Shown: positions 50,774 to 59,508, counted from the stretch's first letter. The stretch: 64,000 nt of DNA from Akkermansia muciniphila (GCA_004557455.1 SFDX01000007.1:41630-105629); one strand, 5' to 3'. Numbers and translations are program-made. The notes: generated by a model not told the origin, from the letters alone.

Positions 50774-51754
50774 CTAGGGCGCCTTGGGGGCCTCCTGCGG
50801 CTTTTCTTCCGGGGCGGGGGTCGGCTGCTCGGCGGGGGCCGTCTCGGTTCCCTCTTGCTGTTGCGGAATCCACTTGCGCAGCGTATCCGCCATGGCAGGG
50901 TTCTCCCGCTGCATCTGCGCCATCATGGCGGGTATCCACGGCTGCACGGCCAGCCCGATCAGGAAGGACGAGGTAAAGCACAGCCCGACCGCCAGCAAAC
51001 AGCGATCGAAGGGGGCCTTCTGCTCCTCCACCGGGAGGGTGTTGCTGCGTGCATCCCACAGCGTGATGCCGCGGGCCCGCACCGAAAACAAGGCCACCAG
51101 CGGCATGATGAGCGACAGGGGCGGCATGCACAGACCCATGCCGAACAGGAATACCAGAAGGCTGCGGAGGAAAGCCCGCCGGAAGTTCGGGCATGCGCCG
51201 TTACCCAGGCAGAGCACACGGATTCCCATCAGCGTTTTGCCCGGGGTACTTCCGCCCTGCGAAATCAGATAGGACTCGATGAAGACGAAGGGGAGCCAGA
51301 AGAACGGGTGCCCGGGGGTGAGTACCGCATCGTAGGGGACGCGGAACAGGCGCAGAACACCTAGCAGTACGACCGCATACAGGGACATATCCACCAGACG
51401 GGCCAGCAGGCGGCGCCAGGGGCGCGGAAGATACACACGCCGCGCGTCCTTCGGCAGCTCGGGCTCGCCCTCCTGACCGGGCGCCTCCGCCGCATTCTCC
51501 GCTCGGGGGATGGGGGGCAGGCCGTCCTCCGCAGTCCCGAGGCCGTCCTGCGTCTCCTCGGGTTCCTTGTTATCCTCCGGGGTATTGAGAAAATCCTGCA
51601 AGGCCGGTAGGGTGCGCAGCGGGGCCCACCCCTGGCAGCCGCGGTGCCAGCCGGGGGTATCAGGGGTCAGGTCGCCCATCTGCACCAGGGCAATGACATC
51701 GGGGACAGTGGCGGGGCCGCAGCGGCGGTCGTCTTTAATCCAATAAATATCCAT
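50774..51754 (-). CDS. GYF-like plus RDD-family membrane protein
   Basis: A 326-residue protein. The N-terminal 55 residues form a GYF_2-type domain (MDIYWIKDDRRCGPATVPDV, WHRGCQGWAPLRTLP) thought to bind proline-rich peptides. An acidic linker follows, then an RDD domain with about four membrane segments (PWRRLLARLVDMSLYAVVLL contains the Arg-Asp). The end is Pro/Glu-rich. RDD proteins include Na+/H+ antiporters and many of unknown role. It starts 3 bases after the stop of the LolC/E-like gene, in the same direction. Confidence 0.85.
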   Translation of the reverse strand: MDIYWIKDDRRCGPATVPDVIALVQMGDLTPDTPGWHRGCQGWAPLRTLPALQDFLNTPEDNKEPEETQDGLGTAEDGLPPIPRAENAAEAPGQEGEPELPKDARRVYLPRPWRRLLARLVDMSLYAVVLLGVLRLFRVPYDAVLTPGHPFFWLPFVFIESYLISQGGSTPGKTLMGIRVLCLGNGACPNFRRAFLRSLLVFLFGMGLCMPPLSLIMPLVALFSVRARGITLWDARSNTLPVEEQKAPFDRCLLAVGLCFTSSFLIGLAVQPWIPAMMAQMQRENPAMADTLRKWIPQQQEGTETAPAEQPTPAPEEKPQEAPKAP

Positions 51755-51757
51755 ATC

Positions 51758-53911
51758 TCAAGAACGGAGAGCTTTAGCCGGATCGCGGCGGGAGATGATG
51801 AAGGCAGGGATGATAGCCGCAATCGTGACCATGATGAAGGCGCGCAGGGCTTGGTTGGTAAACATAACCGGGTCATAGACTGCCGGCAGCTTGGTGCCGT
51901 GCGCCTCGATGGGGAAGGGGTCCATGCCGATACCGGCCAGGGCGGACTGTATCTCCAAGCGGTAATGGAGTACCAACAGCGCCAGCAAAACACCCAGCAC
52001 TGCTCCGAGGATGCCGATAATCACCCCCTGCCAGGCAAAGATGCCCATAATCTTGCGCGGGGTGGCCCCCAGGGCCTGCAGCACGGCAATCTCCCGCCGG
52101 CGCTGCACCGAGACGGCAAACATCACCGCCATGATGCAGAAGCTGGCGATCAGGGAAATGATGGAGAGCACGAAGTTCATCATGATGCGCTCGTTGGCAA
52201 TGAGCTTGTACCAGCTCTCGAAACTCTTGGTCCAGGGCGTGACCAACCAGTCGCACAGCGGCCCCGTGGAGGAGCTGTGGAGCTTGGGCAGGGCGGCGGC
52301 CATGCGTTGCTCGATGTCGCCGGGGTTGTTGGCATCCCGCACGCGGACACACAGTTGCTGAATCTCGCCGTTGGTCAGCCCCATGGCCTGCTGGGCAAGC
52401 TCCATGGGCAGGTATACCCCCGGGCCGGGCATGTTCTCCGGCGGCTGGTAAACGGCCACGACACGCAGGTCTGTGGGCATGACCATTTCGTTAATGCCGC
52501 GCAGGGCTTTGCCGTCCTCGCGTTCGCGGTCCAGGGCAGCCAGTTCCTTGGCTGTCTGCTCCCAAAGGGTGCTCTGCTCGCGGGTCAGGAGGGGGCGCTG
52601 CAACAGGCGATCGGCGAAGGCCAAGCCCTCCTGCACCGTTCTTTGATCCGCCGGGTCGGTGGTGCTGCCCAAGGTGCCCAGCTCTTGTTGCAGCACGCGC
52701 AGGGCCCCGGTGGGCAGGAAGAGGCAGCCCTCTGCCGAGGGCTCCGCGCCGTCCGTTAGGTGCGGCAGCTCAGTTGCTAGGGCGCGTGTCTGAGGGGTTT
52801 GCCGGGGCAACGGTAGTTTGGCAAAGACATCGGCCAAGCGCGGGGCCAGTTCCTTCCATTGCTCCTGTGCCTTCGGGGTAAGGGGGCGTGCGTGCAGGGC
52901 CGTGGACACCACCGTGCTCAGGTTGTCGATGATTTCTTCCTCGCTCTGTCGCAGGTTCTTGGAGGCCTCCGGAGTCATGAAGGTATCCAGCAACTCGGCC
53001 AGTCGCTCCAGTTTCTCTGCCGCCGGAGCCGTGCAGCCTTCTTCGTCCTCCTGCAGGCCGTCCCTAAGATGGGCGACGGCCTCCGTGAATTCCTTGTTTT
53101 CGTGCGTTTGCAGGGGTTTCTGGGTCTTGGCGTAGATGTCGGCGATTTGTCGCACATTGCCCAGCGGGGTGATGGTCAGGTCATCCCCCACGCGCAGGCC
53201 CAACTGGCGCGCCACGTTGGTGGAGACCACGCATTCGGCATTCGCGCCGTCCCCGAAGAAGGCGTCTACGGCGCTGACCTTGCCTTCCTCCACCTGCTGC
53301 TTCAGCTTGGGGTCCGCATCCAGAATGCTCGCGCGCACCATCGGGTAGAGGCAAGAGAATTGGGCGTTATTGTGCGGCTGCACGGCGATGAACTGCACGG
53401 GGGCATTCCGCCCGCCGAATTGGGCAAAGGCATCGCCGGATAAATCGGGGTACACGGCCGTTACGCCGTCCACCTTGCGCAGGGCGGCCATGACTTCGTC
53501 CGGGTTCAGCCACTCCTTTTCATCGGTAGCCTCGGTGGCGAGCGGCTCCTCGCTGTCGGTGGCGGTCTCGGTCTCTTCCGTGATCTGTACCTCCTGCACG
53601 GGTGGGGCCTCGCTGCTCTCGTCCTCCTCGGCCTGCTCCGTCAGCGGAATGCGGGTGATGTAATCGGCGGACATGCTCCCATCCGGTGCCACGTAGACGG
53701 ATTGTATTCTGTAATGCGGCTCGAAGGCCAGTACGCGGCTCTCGATCTCGCTCTGCAAGCCCTGCATGACCGACATGACTACGATGAGTACCGCTACACC
53801 CAGCGCCACCCCTGCCAGACAAATGAGGGTGATGATGGAAAACATCGTGCGCAGGGGGTTCAGGTAGCGCAGGGCCAGCATCAGGCTGAGGTTGCGTCGC
53901 AGTATCTTCAT
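51758..53911 (-). CDS. LolC/E-type ABC permease with large periplasmic insertions
   Basis: LolCDE extracts lipoproteins from the inner membrane for delivery to the outer membrane. This 717-residue chain has the family's first membrane helix (MFSIITLICLAGVALGVAVLIVVMS), a MacB-like periplasmic region and the C-terminal FtsX domain of three helices (RRREIAVLQALGATPRKIMG). The usual length is about 400. The extra comes from an acidic insertion near residues 85-130 (TEETETATDSEEP) and a helical one near 250-475. No lolD ATPase or second permease gene is adjacent. Many lipoproteins in this window are potential cargo. Confidence 0.85.
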   Translation of the reverse strand: MKILRRNLSLMLALRYLNPLRTMFSIITLICLAGVALGVAVLIVVMSVMQGLQSEIESRVLAFEPHYRIQSVYVAPDGSMSADYITRIPLTEQAEEDESSEAPPVQEVQITEETETATDSEEPLATEATDEKEWLNPDEVMAALRKVDGVTAVYPDLSGDAFAQFGGRNAPVQFIAVQPHNNAQFSCLYPMVRASILDADPKLKQQVEEGKVSAVDAFFGDGANAECVVSTNVARQLGLRVGDDLTITPLGNVRQIADIYAKTQKPLQTHENKEFTEAVAHLRDGLQEDEEGCTAPAAEKLERLAELLDTFMTPEASKNLRQSEEEIIDNLSTVVSTALHARPLTPKAQEQWKELAPRLADVFAKLPLPRQTPQTRALATELPHLTDGAEPSAEGCLFLPTGALRVLQQELGTLGSTTDPADQRTVQEGLAFADRLLQRPLLTREQSTLWEQTAKELAALDREREDGKALRGINEMVMPTDLRVVAVYQPPENMPGPGVYLPMELAQQAMGLTNGEIQQLCVRVRDANNPGDIEQRMAAALPKLHSSSTGPLCDWLVTPWTKSFESWYKLIANERIMMNFVLSIISLIASFCIMAVMFAVSVQRRREIAVLQALGATPRKIMGIFAWQGVIIGILGAVLGVLLALLVLHYRLEIQSALAGIGMDPFPIEAHGTKLPAVYDPVMFTNQALRAFIMVTIAAIIPAFIISRRDPAKALRS

Positions 53912-53923
53912 GGCTTTTCCCCC

Positions 53924-53952
53924 AGTATCTCCCATATCGCCCCGTCTGGCAA
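53924..53952 (-). promoter_or_regulatory. Promoter of the LolC/E-like operon
   Basis: On the minus strand TTGCCA - 17 bp - GATACT, 12 bases before ATG 53911, with GGGGG AAAAG as a possible ribosome site. Confidence 0.6.
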
Positions 53953-54034
53953 GCCTAAAGACCGGCAGCAGCCCCGTTTGCCGGCATATGACAGGAAAAA
54001 CACCCCGCTCTGCCCACGATTCTTCATTTTAGGC

Positions 54035-54063
54035 TTGACCCCTCCGCCGCTCTGTGGCATAGT
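54035..54063 (+). promoter_or_regulatory. Promoter of the SRP RNA gene
   Basis: TTGACC - 17 bp - CATAGT, placing the transcription start at about 54070, where the RNA helix begins. Confidence 0.75.
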
Positions 54064-54068
54064 CTCTC

Positions 54069-54167
54069 TGCCGTCGGGACTCCCCGGAGGCAAGGCCGGA
54101 AAACCCCGCCAGGACCGAGAGGTAGCAACGGTATTCGGACCTTGTTTGTCGGGAGTAGTTCCGGCGG
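54069..54167 (+). ncRNA. ffs: Signal recognition particle RNA (4.5S, bacterial small type)
   Basis: The conserved domain IV hairpin is clear: CCGCCAGGACC - GAGA - GGTAGCAACGG (54106-54131). It has a GNRA tetraloop and the internal-loop bases (CCAGG opposite AGCAACGG) that bind Ffh. Flanking arms pair: CAAGG with CCTTG, ACTCCC with GGGAGT, and GCCG with CGGC. This gives a single long hairpin of about 100 bases without an Alu domain. The tetraloop is GAGA rather than the common GGAA. SRP targets nascent membrane proteins. ffh is not in the window. Confidence 0.92.
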
Positions 54168-54204
54168 TTTCTTTGTCGTGCGAAGTCAGCCTGCAGAGGC
54201 AGCC

Positions 54205-54459
54205 TTACTCGGTCGGGGGGACAAACTCGCAGCGGAATGTCTCGACGCCCTCTGTGTAGAGGGAAATGGAGATGCGGGATGAGAAATGGCGAACCAGGTA
54301 CGCATCATGATTGGCAGGGGGACGGGGTGAGAAGCGCGCGGCGCGATCCGGGGCCAGTACCGCCTGCCGCAGCACGGAAATCAGGCGGCGGCTGTTCATG
54401 TGCATCATCTCGGCAAAATCCTCGGTCGGCAATGTCAACAATGGTATGCGCTTCTTCAC
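54205..54459 (-). CDS. Small basic protein, GTG start, unknown
   Basis: An 84-residue protein MKKRIPLLTLPTEDFAEMMH with a further basic helical part (NSRRLISVLRQAV) and a C-terminal beta part (SRISISLYTEGVETFRCEF). The GTG at 54459 is chosen because a good promoter ends 7 bases before it; longer ORF forms start upstream of that promoter. Family not recognised. Confidence 0.52.
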   Translation of the reverse strand: MKKRIPLLTLPTEDFAEMMHMNSRRLISVLRQAVLAPDRAARFSPRPPANHDAYLVRHFSSRISISLYTEGVETFRCEFVPPTE

Positions 54460-54466
54460 GAGGGAT

Positions 54467-54494
54467 ATGATACGCCCGGCAGCCGTTTTGTCAA
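54467..54494 (-). promoter_or_regulatory. Promoter abutting the GTG-start ORF
   Basis: On the minus strand TTGACA - 16 bp - TATCAT, 7 bases before GTG 54459. Confidence 0.62.
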
Positions 54495-54533
54495 GCCTCC
54501 TGCGTGGCATTTTCTGCACTGCAGGGGGAATGG

Positions 54534-54566
54534 AAAACCGTCCGTACCCGCTGGGGGCACGGACGG
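54534..54566 (-). terminator. Terminator of the DUF6941-like gene
   Basis: On the minus strand CCGTCCGTGCCC / GGGTACGGACGG (one mismatch) followed by TTTTCC. Confidence 0.75.
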
Positions 54567-54589
54567 CCGGATGAGATGAGCGGGCAGGC

Positions 54590-55006
54590 TCAGGCCTGAG
54601 CGTCCTGCTGTACCAGAACGAGGCGCAGCGGCGTGCGGGCAACGAGCTCGCCGTCGAAGGTTACGTCCACGCTGTAGTTGCCGGACTTCTCGAAGCGGAG
54701 GCCCTGGAAGTTCATGATCAGGTTGCGGGTAAGGAAGGAAGCGCCCTCGGGCAGACCCACCTTCAGATCACCCACGATGGGCATGCGCTCCTTGTCCAGA
54801 GCCACACCGTCCTCGTCCACGATGGAGATGCCGAGCTTGTGGTCACCGGCATCCTCGGGGGTGAGGCAGAGGCGCAGCGCAAGTGCGCAGGCGGGGTGAG
54901 CCACCGGGAACTGGCGGGCAAACAACGTATCAAAGGCACCCTGCACGCAGAGCTTGCCCTGATAATCGGCGGCGTAGTCGCAGAGGACTGCTACTTGAAT
55001 ATCCAT
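54590..55006 (-). CDS. Conserved hypothetical protein (DUF6941-like)
   Basis: A 138-residue protein, MDIQVAVLCDYAADYQGKLC, then GAFDTLFARQFPVAHPACALALRL and an immunoglobulin-like beta run ending LRLVLVQQ. It resembles a cytosolic family of one-domain proteins common in Verrucomicrobia and Planctomycetes, recalled here as DUF6941, of unknown function. No signal peptide. Monocistronic with its own terminator. Confidence 0.62.
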   Translation of the reverse strand: MDIQVAVLCDYAADYQGKLCVQGAFDTLFARQFPVAHPACALALRLCLTPEDAGDHKLGISIVDEDGVALDKERMPIVGDLKVGLPEGASFLTRNLIMNFQGLRFEKSGNYSVDVTFDGELVARTPLRLVLVQQDAQA

Positions 55007-55135
55007 GGTTACAATCGGTAAGAATTGAGTTGATTTCCCGCAACGCGCGGGGTGATATGTCTTGTTTTACCACATGTGCGGGCGGATGCAAGCGTAAAAT
55101 GCGTCTTTCGGGCGTTATGACAGACGGAAGGCGGC

Positions 55136-55585
55136 CTACTCACCCGCCGCAGAGACCAGCCTCGTGTCGGGGCCGGTGTGTTCCAGCACCAGCCAAAGCG
55201 TCTCCGGGGGCATCAGAACCCCGTCGAAGCGGTCTGCCCACTCCACCAGCAGCACGGCACCCCCTGCCAAGTACTCTTCCCAGCCCAGGCCCGTCGCTTC
55301 CTGCGGGTCGCGCATGCGGTAGAAGTCGAAGTGCGCCACCGGCAGCCTGCCGTCGTTGTGCTCATGCACCAGGGAGAAGGTGGGGCTCGCGCCGGCTTGC
55401 CCGGCTCCCAGGCCGCGCAGAATGCCCTGCACTAGGTGCGTCTTGCCTGCTCCCAGTTCCCCCACCAGGCCGATGACTTCTCCCCCGCTCAGCGCTCCGG
55501 CCAAGCGCTCGCCCAGAGTTACCATTTCTCCCTCCCCATGGACCGAAATGGGGCCGTTTTGAAAAATTTTTTCGATTTTTGTCAT
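55136..55585 (-). CDS. tsaE: tRNA threonylcarbamoyladenosine ATPase TsaE
   Basis: TsaE is the ATPase partner of TsaB-TsaD in making t6A37 in tRNA. The 149-residue protein has Walker A GELGAGKTHLVQG near residues 42-54, SPTFSLVHEH, HFDFYRM and VLLVEWADRF, all in family order. The gene is divergent from rplU. tsaB and tsaD are elsewhere. Confidence 0.95.
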   Translation of the reverse strand: MTKIEKIFQNGPISVHGEGEMVTLGERLAGALSGGEVIGLVGELGAGKTHLVQGILRGLGAGQAGASPTFSLVHEHNDGRLPVAHFDFYRMRDPQEATGLGWEEYLAGGAVLLVEWADRFDGVLMPPETLWLVLEHTGPDTRLVSAAGE

Positions 55586-55603
55586 GATTTTGCAAAATTT
55601 TAC

Positions 55604-55631
55604 TTGCCAAAAGACTCGGCATGACTATAAT
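55604..55631 (+). promoter_or_regulatory. Promoter of rplU-rpmA
   Basis: TTGCCA - 16 bp - TATAAT, with transcription starting about 55638, directly at a palindromic hairpin. Confidence 0.75.
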
Positions 55632-55638
55632 GTGCCAG

Positions 55639-55652
55639 CCCGCACGTGCGGG
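55639..55652 (+). promoter_or_regulatory. 5' leader hairpin of rplU
   Basis: CCCGCACGTGCGGG is a perfect palindrome that would form a stem at the very 5' end of the rplU mRNA, 24 bases before the ATG. It may protect the 5' end or serve in L21 autoregulation. Confidence 0.5.
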
Positions 55653-55676
55653 TGCAACACAAAAAATCAAAAAATC

Positions 55677-55997
55677 ATGGCATACGCAGTAATTACAACG
55701 GGCAGCAAGCAATACCGCGTGACGGTGGGGGACGTCCTCACCGTGGATCGCATCAGCGGGCTGGAGAATGACGGCGAGGCCACCTTCGATCAGGTGCTCT
55801 TGGTTGAGGACGGCGACACGGTCAAGGTGGGTACCCCGACGGTAGCCGGTGCTACGGTGACGGCCAAGGTGCTGGATGCAGAGGCTCGCGGCCCCAAGGG
55901 CGTAGCCTTCAAGTTCAAGCGCCGCAAGGGTTTCCACAAGAAGATCGGCTTCCGCGCCGCTCTTACCAAGGTGGAGGTAACCGCTATCAACGCCTGA
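55677..55997 (+). CDS. rplU: 50S ribosomal protein L21
   Basis: A 106-residue protein MAYAVITTGSKQYRVTVGD with the C-terminal KRRKGFHKKIGFR signature that contacts 23S rRNA. Length and order are normal. ATG 55677 is the family start; the longer frame runs through the promoter. rpmA follows 40 bp downstream as in nearly all bacteria. Confidence 0.97.
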   Translation: MAYAVITTGSKQYRVTVGDVLTVDRISGLENDGEATFDQVLLVEDGDTVKVGTPTVAGATVTAKVLDAEARGPKGVAFKFKRRKGFHKKIGFRAALTKVEVTAINA

Positions 55998-56037
55998 TTC
56001 TTCATCATCATCACCATTAAACCGCTTTTATCTCGCT

Positions 56038-56289
56038 ATGGCACATAAAAAAGGTCAAGGTTCCGTCCGTAACGGGCGCGATTCCCGCAGCAAGCGTCTC
56101 GGCGTTAAGAAGTTCGGCGGCCAGTCCGTCATCGCCGGTAACATCATCGTCCGCCAGCGCGGCACCAAGTTCCACCCCGGTAAGGGTGTCGGTATGGGCC
56201 GTGACTACACGATTTTCTCCCTCGTCGACGGCCGCGTGTTCTTCGACCGCGAAGGCCGCCGCGTCAATGTTGCTCCGGAGGAGGCTTAA
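56038..56289 (+). CDS. rpmA: 50S ribosomal protein L27
   Basis: An 83-residue protein with the essential N-terminus MAHKKGQGSVRNGRDS that reaches the peptidyl-transferase centre, so no cleavable extension of the Firmicutes type. KRLGVKKFGGQ and GNIIVRQRGTKFHPG are typical. It is followed by a terminator rather than obgE. Confidence 0.98.
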   Translation: MAHKKGQGSVRNGRDSRSKRLGVKKFGGQSVIAGNIIVRQRGTKFHPGKGVGMGRDYTIFSLVDGRVFFDREGRRVNVAPEEA

Positions 56290-56318
56290 GCCTTCCCGAA
56301 CAGTCTGTGACAAATCAA

Positions 56319-56350
56319 AGAGCCCTCTCCCTCGCGGGAGGGTTCTTTTG
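56319..56350 (+). terminator. Terminator of rplU-rpmA
   Basis: GAGCCCTCTCCC / GGGAGGGTTC form a stem with a small bulge and a TCGC loop, followed by TTTTG. Confidence 0.78.
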
Positions 56351-56382
56351 TGTCTCCTGCCTCCTACCGCAGCGTGCGGGGG

Positions 56383-59300
56383 TCAGCGCCGCCTGCGGCG
56401 GAGGGCCGGCAGTGCCAGCGCCAGGAGGGTCAGCAGGCTTGTCGCGGGCTCCGGAATATAATAGACGGAGGTGCTGCCGCTTCCGCTGACAATCTTGAGG
56501 TTGTTCACCGATACAGAGCCCAGCGAGCTGACGTCGGCTGCTCCGAAGTTGATGTTGATGTAGCGGTAGCCTGCGTTGAACAGGTCGTCCGTATTCGCCC
56601 CCGGCAGAGTGATGGATAAATCACCCACTACGGTGCAGTGGAAAAGGGTGGACAGATCCAGGGTGTAGGTCAGCCCGGTGGTGTATCCCTCCGGAATCGT
56701 CCAGAGAACCTCAACATTATTGAGCGTGATCGTGCCGCTGCCGACGCTGAAGGAGCAGCCTGAATCCACCTGTGTGTCCGTGAGCGCCAAGTCGGCGCCG
56801 CCCTCGGCCACATAGGCGAAATCCTGCAATGCCATGCCCTTGATGGAGTAGGCATCCGTGCCGGAATAGGTGACGGTCATTCCCTGCGCGGTGGGGGCGA
56901 GGGCATCCTCTGCATCGGCTAGAGCTGTGATGGAGTTATAGGAGACAGAGCAGTAAACGAGTTTGCTGCTGCCCGCAACCTGCGCCGGGGTGAAGACGGA
57001 TGTGACAGTATCCGACTTCTGAACGACCAGCGTGCCGGCGCCGGTCTTGCCCTCGGTATCACAGCCCAGGTAGGTGGTGCCGGCGCTGTACAGCCCCGAA
57101 GAACCGAGGGTGATGTTCTTGCCCTCATCGGCGGCCAGGTACAGATTGCCGCTGTTCACAATGTCGAAGTCCGAACCGGAGATGGTTGCTCCTTCTGAAA
57201 ACGACACCTTAAAAGTATTTTCGGAAAAAGTAACGCTGTCGTTCCATGCAATCTCCATGGTGGAGTCCTTGCCGTTGTAAACTGCGCCGTTGCCTCCTGA
57301 TTGATTACCGGAAACCTTGACTTCACCATTGCCGGAGAGACTGAAATCTCCTGCATTGTACACGGCACTGCCGCCGTTTGCCCGGTTGCCGGTGATGGAC
57401 ACGGAGGTGTTTCCGGAGATATCCACCTTGCCCTTTGAGTAGATGGCCCCGCCGCCGGAGTAGGTGGCAGAGGCGGTGTTGTTCGCTATCTCAACACTCT
57501 GCGGATGTTCCTCGCTGCCCTGAATGATGAGCGAGGAATTGCTGCCGACAAAGGCACCGCCGCCGAAGGCAAGGGCATCGCCCTGCTCAGCCGTGGCGGT
57601 TACGGTGTTGTTATTGATCTTCACGCTCGTATTGCCGATGATAGAAACGACGGACGGATGATTCTTCGAGGACAGCACGGCCAAGCCGCCGCCCAGCGCA
57701 TCAATCTCGGAGGCCTTCGATCCGCCGGTTCCGGTGGCTGTGGCGGTGTTGTTGCTGATAGTCAGTGTGCCGTTTTCTTCGAGGACGGTTTGGGGGTCAT
57801 CCGTGCTGTACGCTCCCTGAACCAGGCCTCCACCGATGGCTTGCAGAATCAAATCCTCATTCTCGGCAGCCGACTCTTGAACGGAAACCGCGTTTTTCGT
57901 AATCGTCACGCTCTCGTTATTCGAAATCGAGTTGATGTAAAAGTGGTACAAACCACCGCCCAGGGCAAGCTCAGTGCCGTTGACTGTGTTCTTTGTTACG
58001 ATGACCTCCTCGTTCTTCTCGACAACAGCCGCGAGCGAAAGCATACCGCCGCCTGCCGAAATTGCTCCCGTGGCGGTGTTGTCGGACAGGGTGACGGTGC
58101 CACAGTCTATCATGCTGAGGGTGCGGTGGTTGGCAATACCGCCGCCCAGAACCTCGTTGTCGGGGTTATCGTCCGTTTGGATATTACCCGTAACGCTGAC
58201 AGCGGTGCAGTTCAGAAGCTCCAGATAGGCCGTGTTAAAGATGCCGCAGTCCTCATTGTCCTCAGCCTTAACGTCTGTTGCGCCGGTGACATAGGTATAT
58301 CCCTTCAGCTCCATTCCCGCGCCGGCAAAACCGATCGCCGACAGGGTGGTAAGGTCGTTCAGCGAGGCCATACCTCCCGCCTCTACGATGAACCCCGCCC
58401 CTGTGTTGCCCTCCGCCGGGGCCGTGAGGGTGATGCTGACCTCAGTGCTGCCGTCCGTCGTGCTGCTGCCCACCGTGCTGCTGAAGATCACCTCCTTGGC
58501 CACACTCAAGCCGGTGCCGGAATAAGCCTCCGTCAGACGAGTATTGCTGCTCACTACACCGTTCGTAATGGAGGACGGCAAGTCGGCTGATTGTTGAGCA
58601 ATGCTTTCCGGAGTATCGATGTACTCCATCAGCCCGATGAAGTACCCGGCATCTCGATTGAAATTATAGGAGGCCAAATCATAACTGTTCAGCATGAGGA
58701 AGCCATCCGCGTCAACTTCTACCTGTACCTTAGTAGCACCGTAGTAGCGATCATCGGAATCTGTAACGTAGATAGCAGACAGTTTTCCGTCAGCATCCGT
58801 CTCATATCCCCAACAGGTGATGGCATGGCCCGAACTGATTTTCCCCTTCTCGTCAGCTATATAGATTCCCAGTGAAACGCCCTGCCCGGCATTCCCGAGT
58901 GCCGCATCCATGGTCTGCCTGAAACATTCCTCTTGGGGATGTCCTTCGCGGTCGGCTGCGGACAATAGATCTTGCTGCACATAACAGGTGGTCGTGCCTG
59001 TGAATATCCCCTGATAATACCCGGCTGAATCGGCATTTTCCTCCAGATTGCCGCTGGCATCGGCGGCGACTTTATCCTTCCCCAAGAACCACCACTGAAA
59101 GCCGTTACTCGCCAAACCCGAGGCGTCCGTCCAATTGTTGCGGAAAGCATCGAATACGGCAAGATACTGCGTCCCGGTCGGGGAGGTGTAATTGTTGCCA
59201 TTCAGTCCGTTGGGAGGAGTTTTGCCATCGTCATGTTTGCCATAGTAGTAATCCTGCCAGTGCTGGATGAGGTTCGATGCCGCCGCCGCCCAACACAGTT

Positions 59301-59451
59301 CCCTATCTGACTTGTCGGTGACATTTTCATCCGTGCTGTAGAAACCCTTCCCGACATCGTAAACATGCCCGGTGGTCGTGGATACAGTAACAGCCGCCTG
59401 CACGGTGAGCGAGGCGAGCAGGGAGAGAAGCGCGGTAGACAGAATCTTCAT
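56383..59451 (-). CDS. Secreted IdeS-like cysteine peptidase with beta-helix and PEP-CTERM-type anchor
   Basis: A 1022-residue protein. The signal peptide is MKILSTALLSLLASLTVQAA. Residues about 25-290 resemble peptidase C66 (IdeS/Mac): catalytic Cys53 in ELCWAAAASN, then WWFLG, His209 in GHAITCWGYE and Asp231 in YVTDSDD, the same order and context as the IdeS triad. Residues 290-960 are repetitive beta strands with many GGG-hydrophobic turns and SNTA/NNTV patterns, like polymorphic outer-membrane proteins. The C-terminus is a sorting signal: YYIPEPATSLL, a hydrophobic helix and RRRRR. IdeS cleaves the hinge of IgG; whether this protein does is unknown. It was inserted with guaA between rpmA and obgE. 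Confidence 0.78.
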   Translation of the reverse strand: MKILSTALLSLLASLTVQAAVTVSTTTGHVYDVGKGFYSTDENVTDKSDRELCWAAAASNLIQHWQDYYYGKHDDGKTPPNGLNGNNYTSPTGTQYLAVFDAFRNNWTDASGLASNGFQWWFLGKDKVAADASGNLEENADSAGYYQGIFTGTTTCYVQQDLLSAADREGHPQEECFRQTMDAALGNAGQGVSLGIYIADEKGKISSGHAITCWGYETDADGKLSAIYVTDSDDRYYGATKVQVEVDADGFLMLNSYDLASYNFNRDAGYFIGLMEYIDTPESIAQQSADLPSSITNGVVSSNTRLTEAYSGTGLSVAKEVIFSSTVGSSTTDGSTEVSITLTAPAEGNTGAGFIVEAGGMASLNDLTTLSAIGFAGAGMELKGYTYVTGATDVKAEDNEDCGIFNTAYLELLNCTAVSVTGNIQTDDNPDNEVLGGGIANHRTLSMIDCGTVTLSDNTATGAISAGGGMLSLAAVVEKNEEVIVTKNTVNGTELALGGGLYHFYINSISNNESVTITKNAVSVQESAAENEDLILQAIGGGLVQGAYSTDDPQTVLEENGTLTISNNTATATGTGGSKASEIDALGGGLAVLSSKNHPSVVSIIGNTSVKINNNTVTATAEQGDALAFGGGAFVGSNSSLIIQGSEEHPQSVEIANNTASATYSGGGAIYSKGKVDISGNTSVSITGNRANGGSAVYNAGDFSLSGNGEVKVSGNQSGGNGAVYNGKDSTMEIAWNDSVTFSENTFKVSFSEGATISGSDFDIVNSGNLYLAADEGKNITLGSSGLYSAGTTYLGCDTEGKTGAGTLVVQKSDTVTSVFTPAQVAGSSKLVYCSVSYNSITALADAEDALAPTAQGMTVTYSGTDAYSIKGMALQDFAYVAEGGADLALTDTQVDSGCSFSVGSGTITLNNVEVLWTIPEGYTTGLTYTLDLSTLFHCTVVGDLSITLPGANTDDLFNAGYRYININFGAADVSSLGSVSVNNLKIVSGSGSTSVYYIPEPATSLLTLLALALPALRRRRR

Positions 59452-59508
59452 GAACAAAAACAGGCAGATCGGAATACCCGTGGCGGGGCATTCCGCGCAT
59501 GGTGGAGT

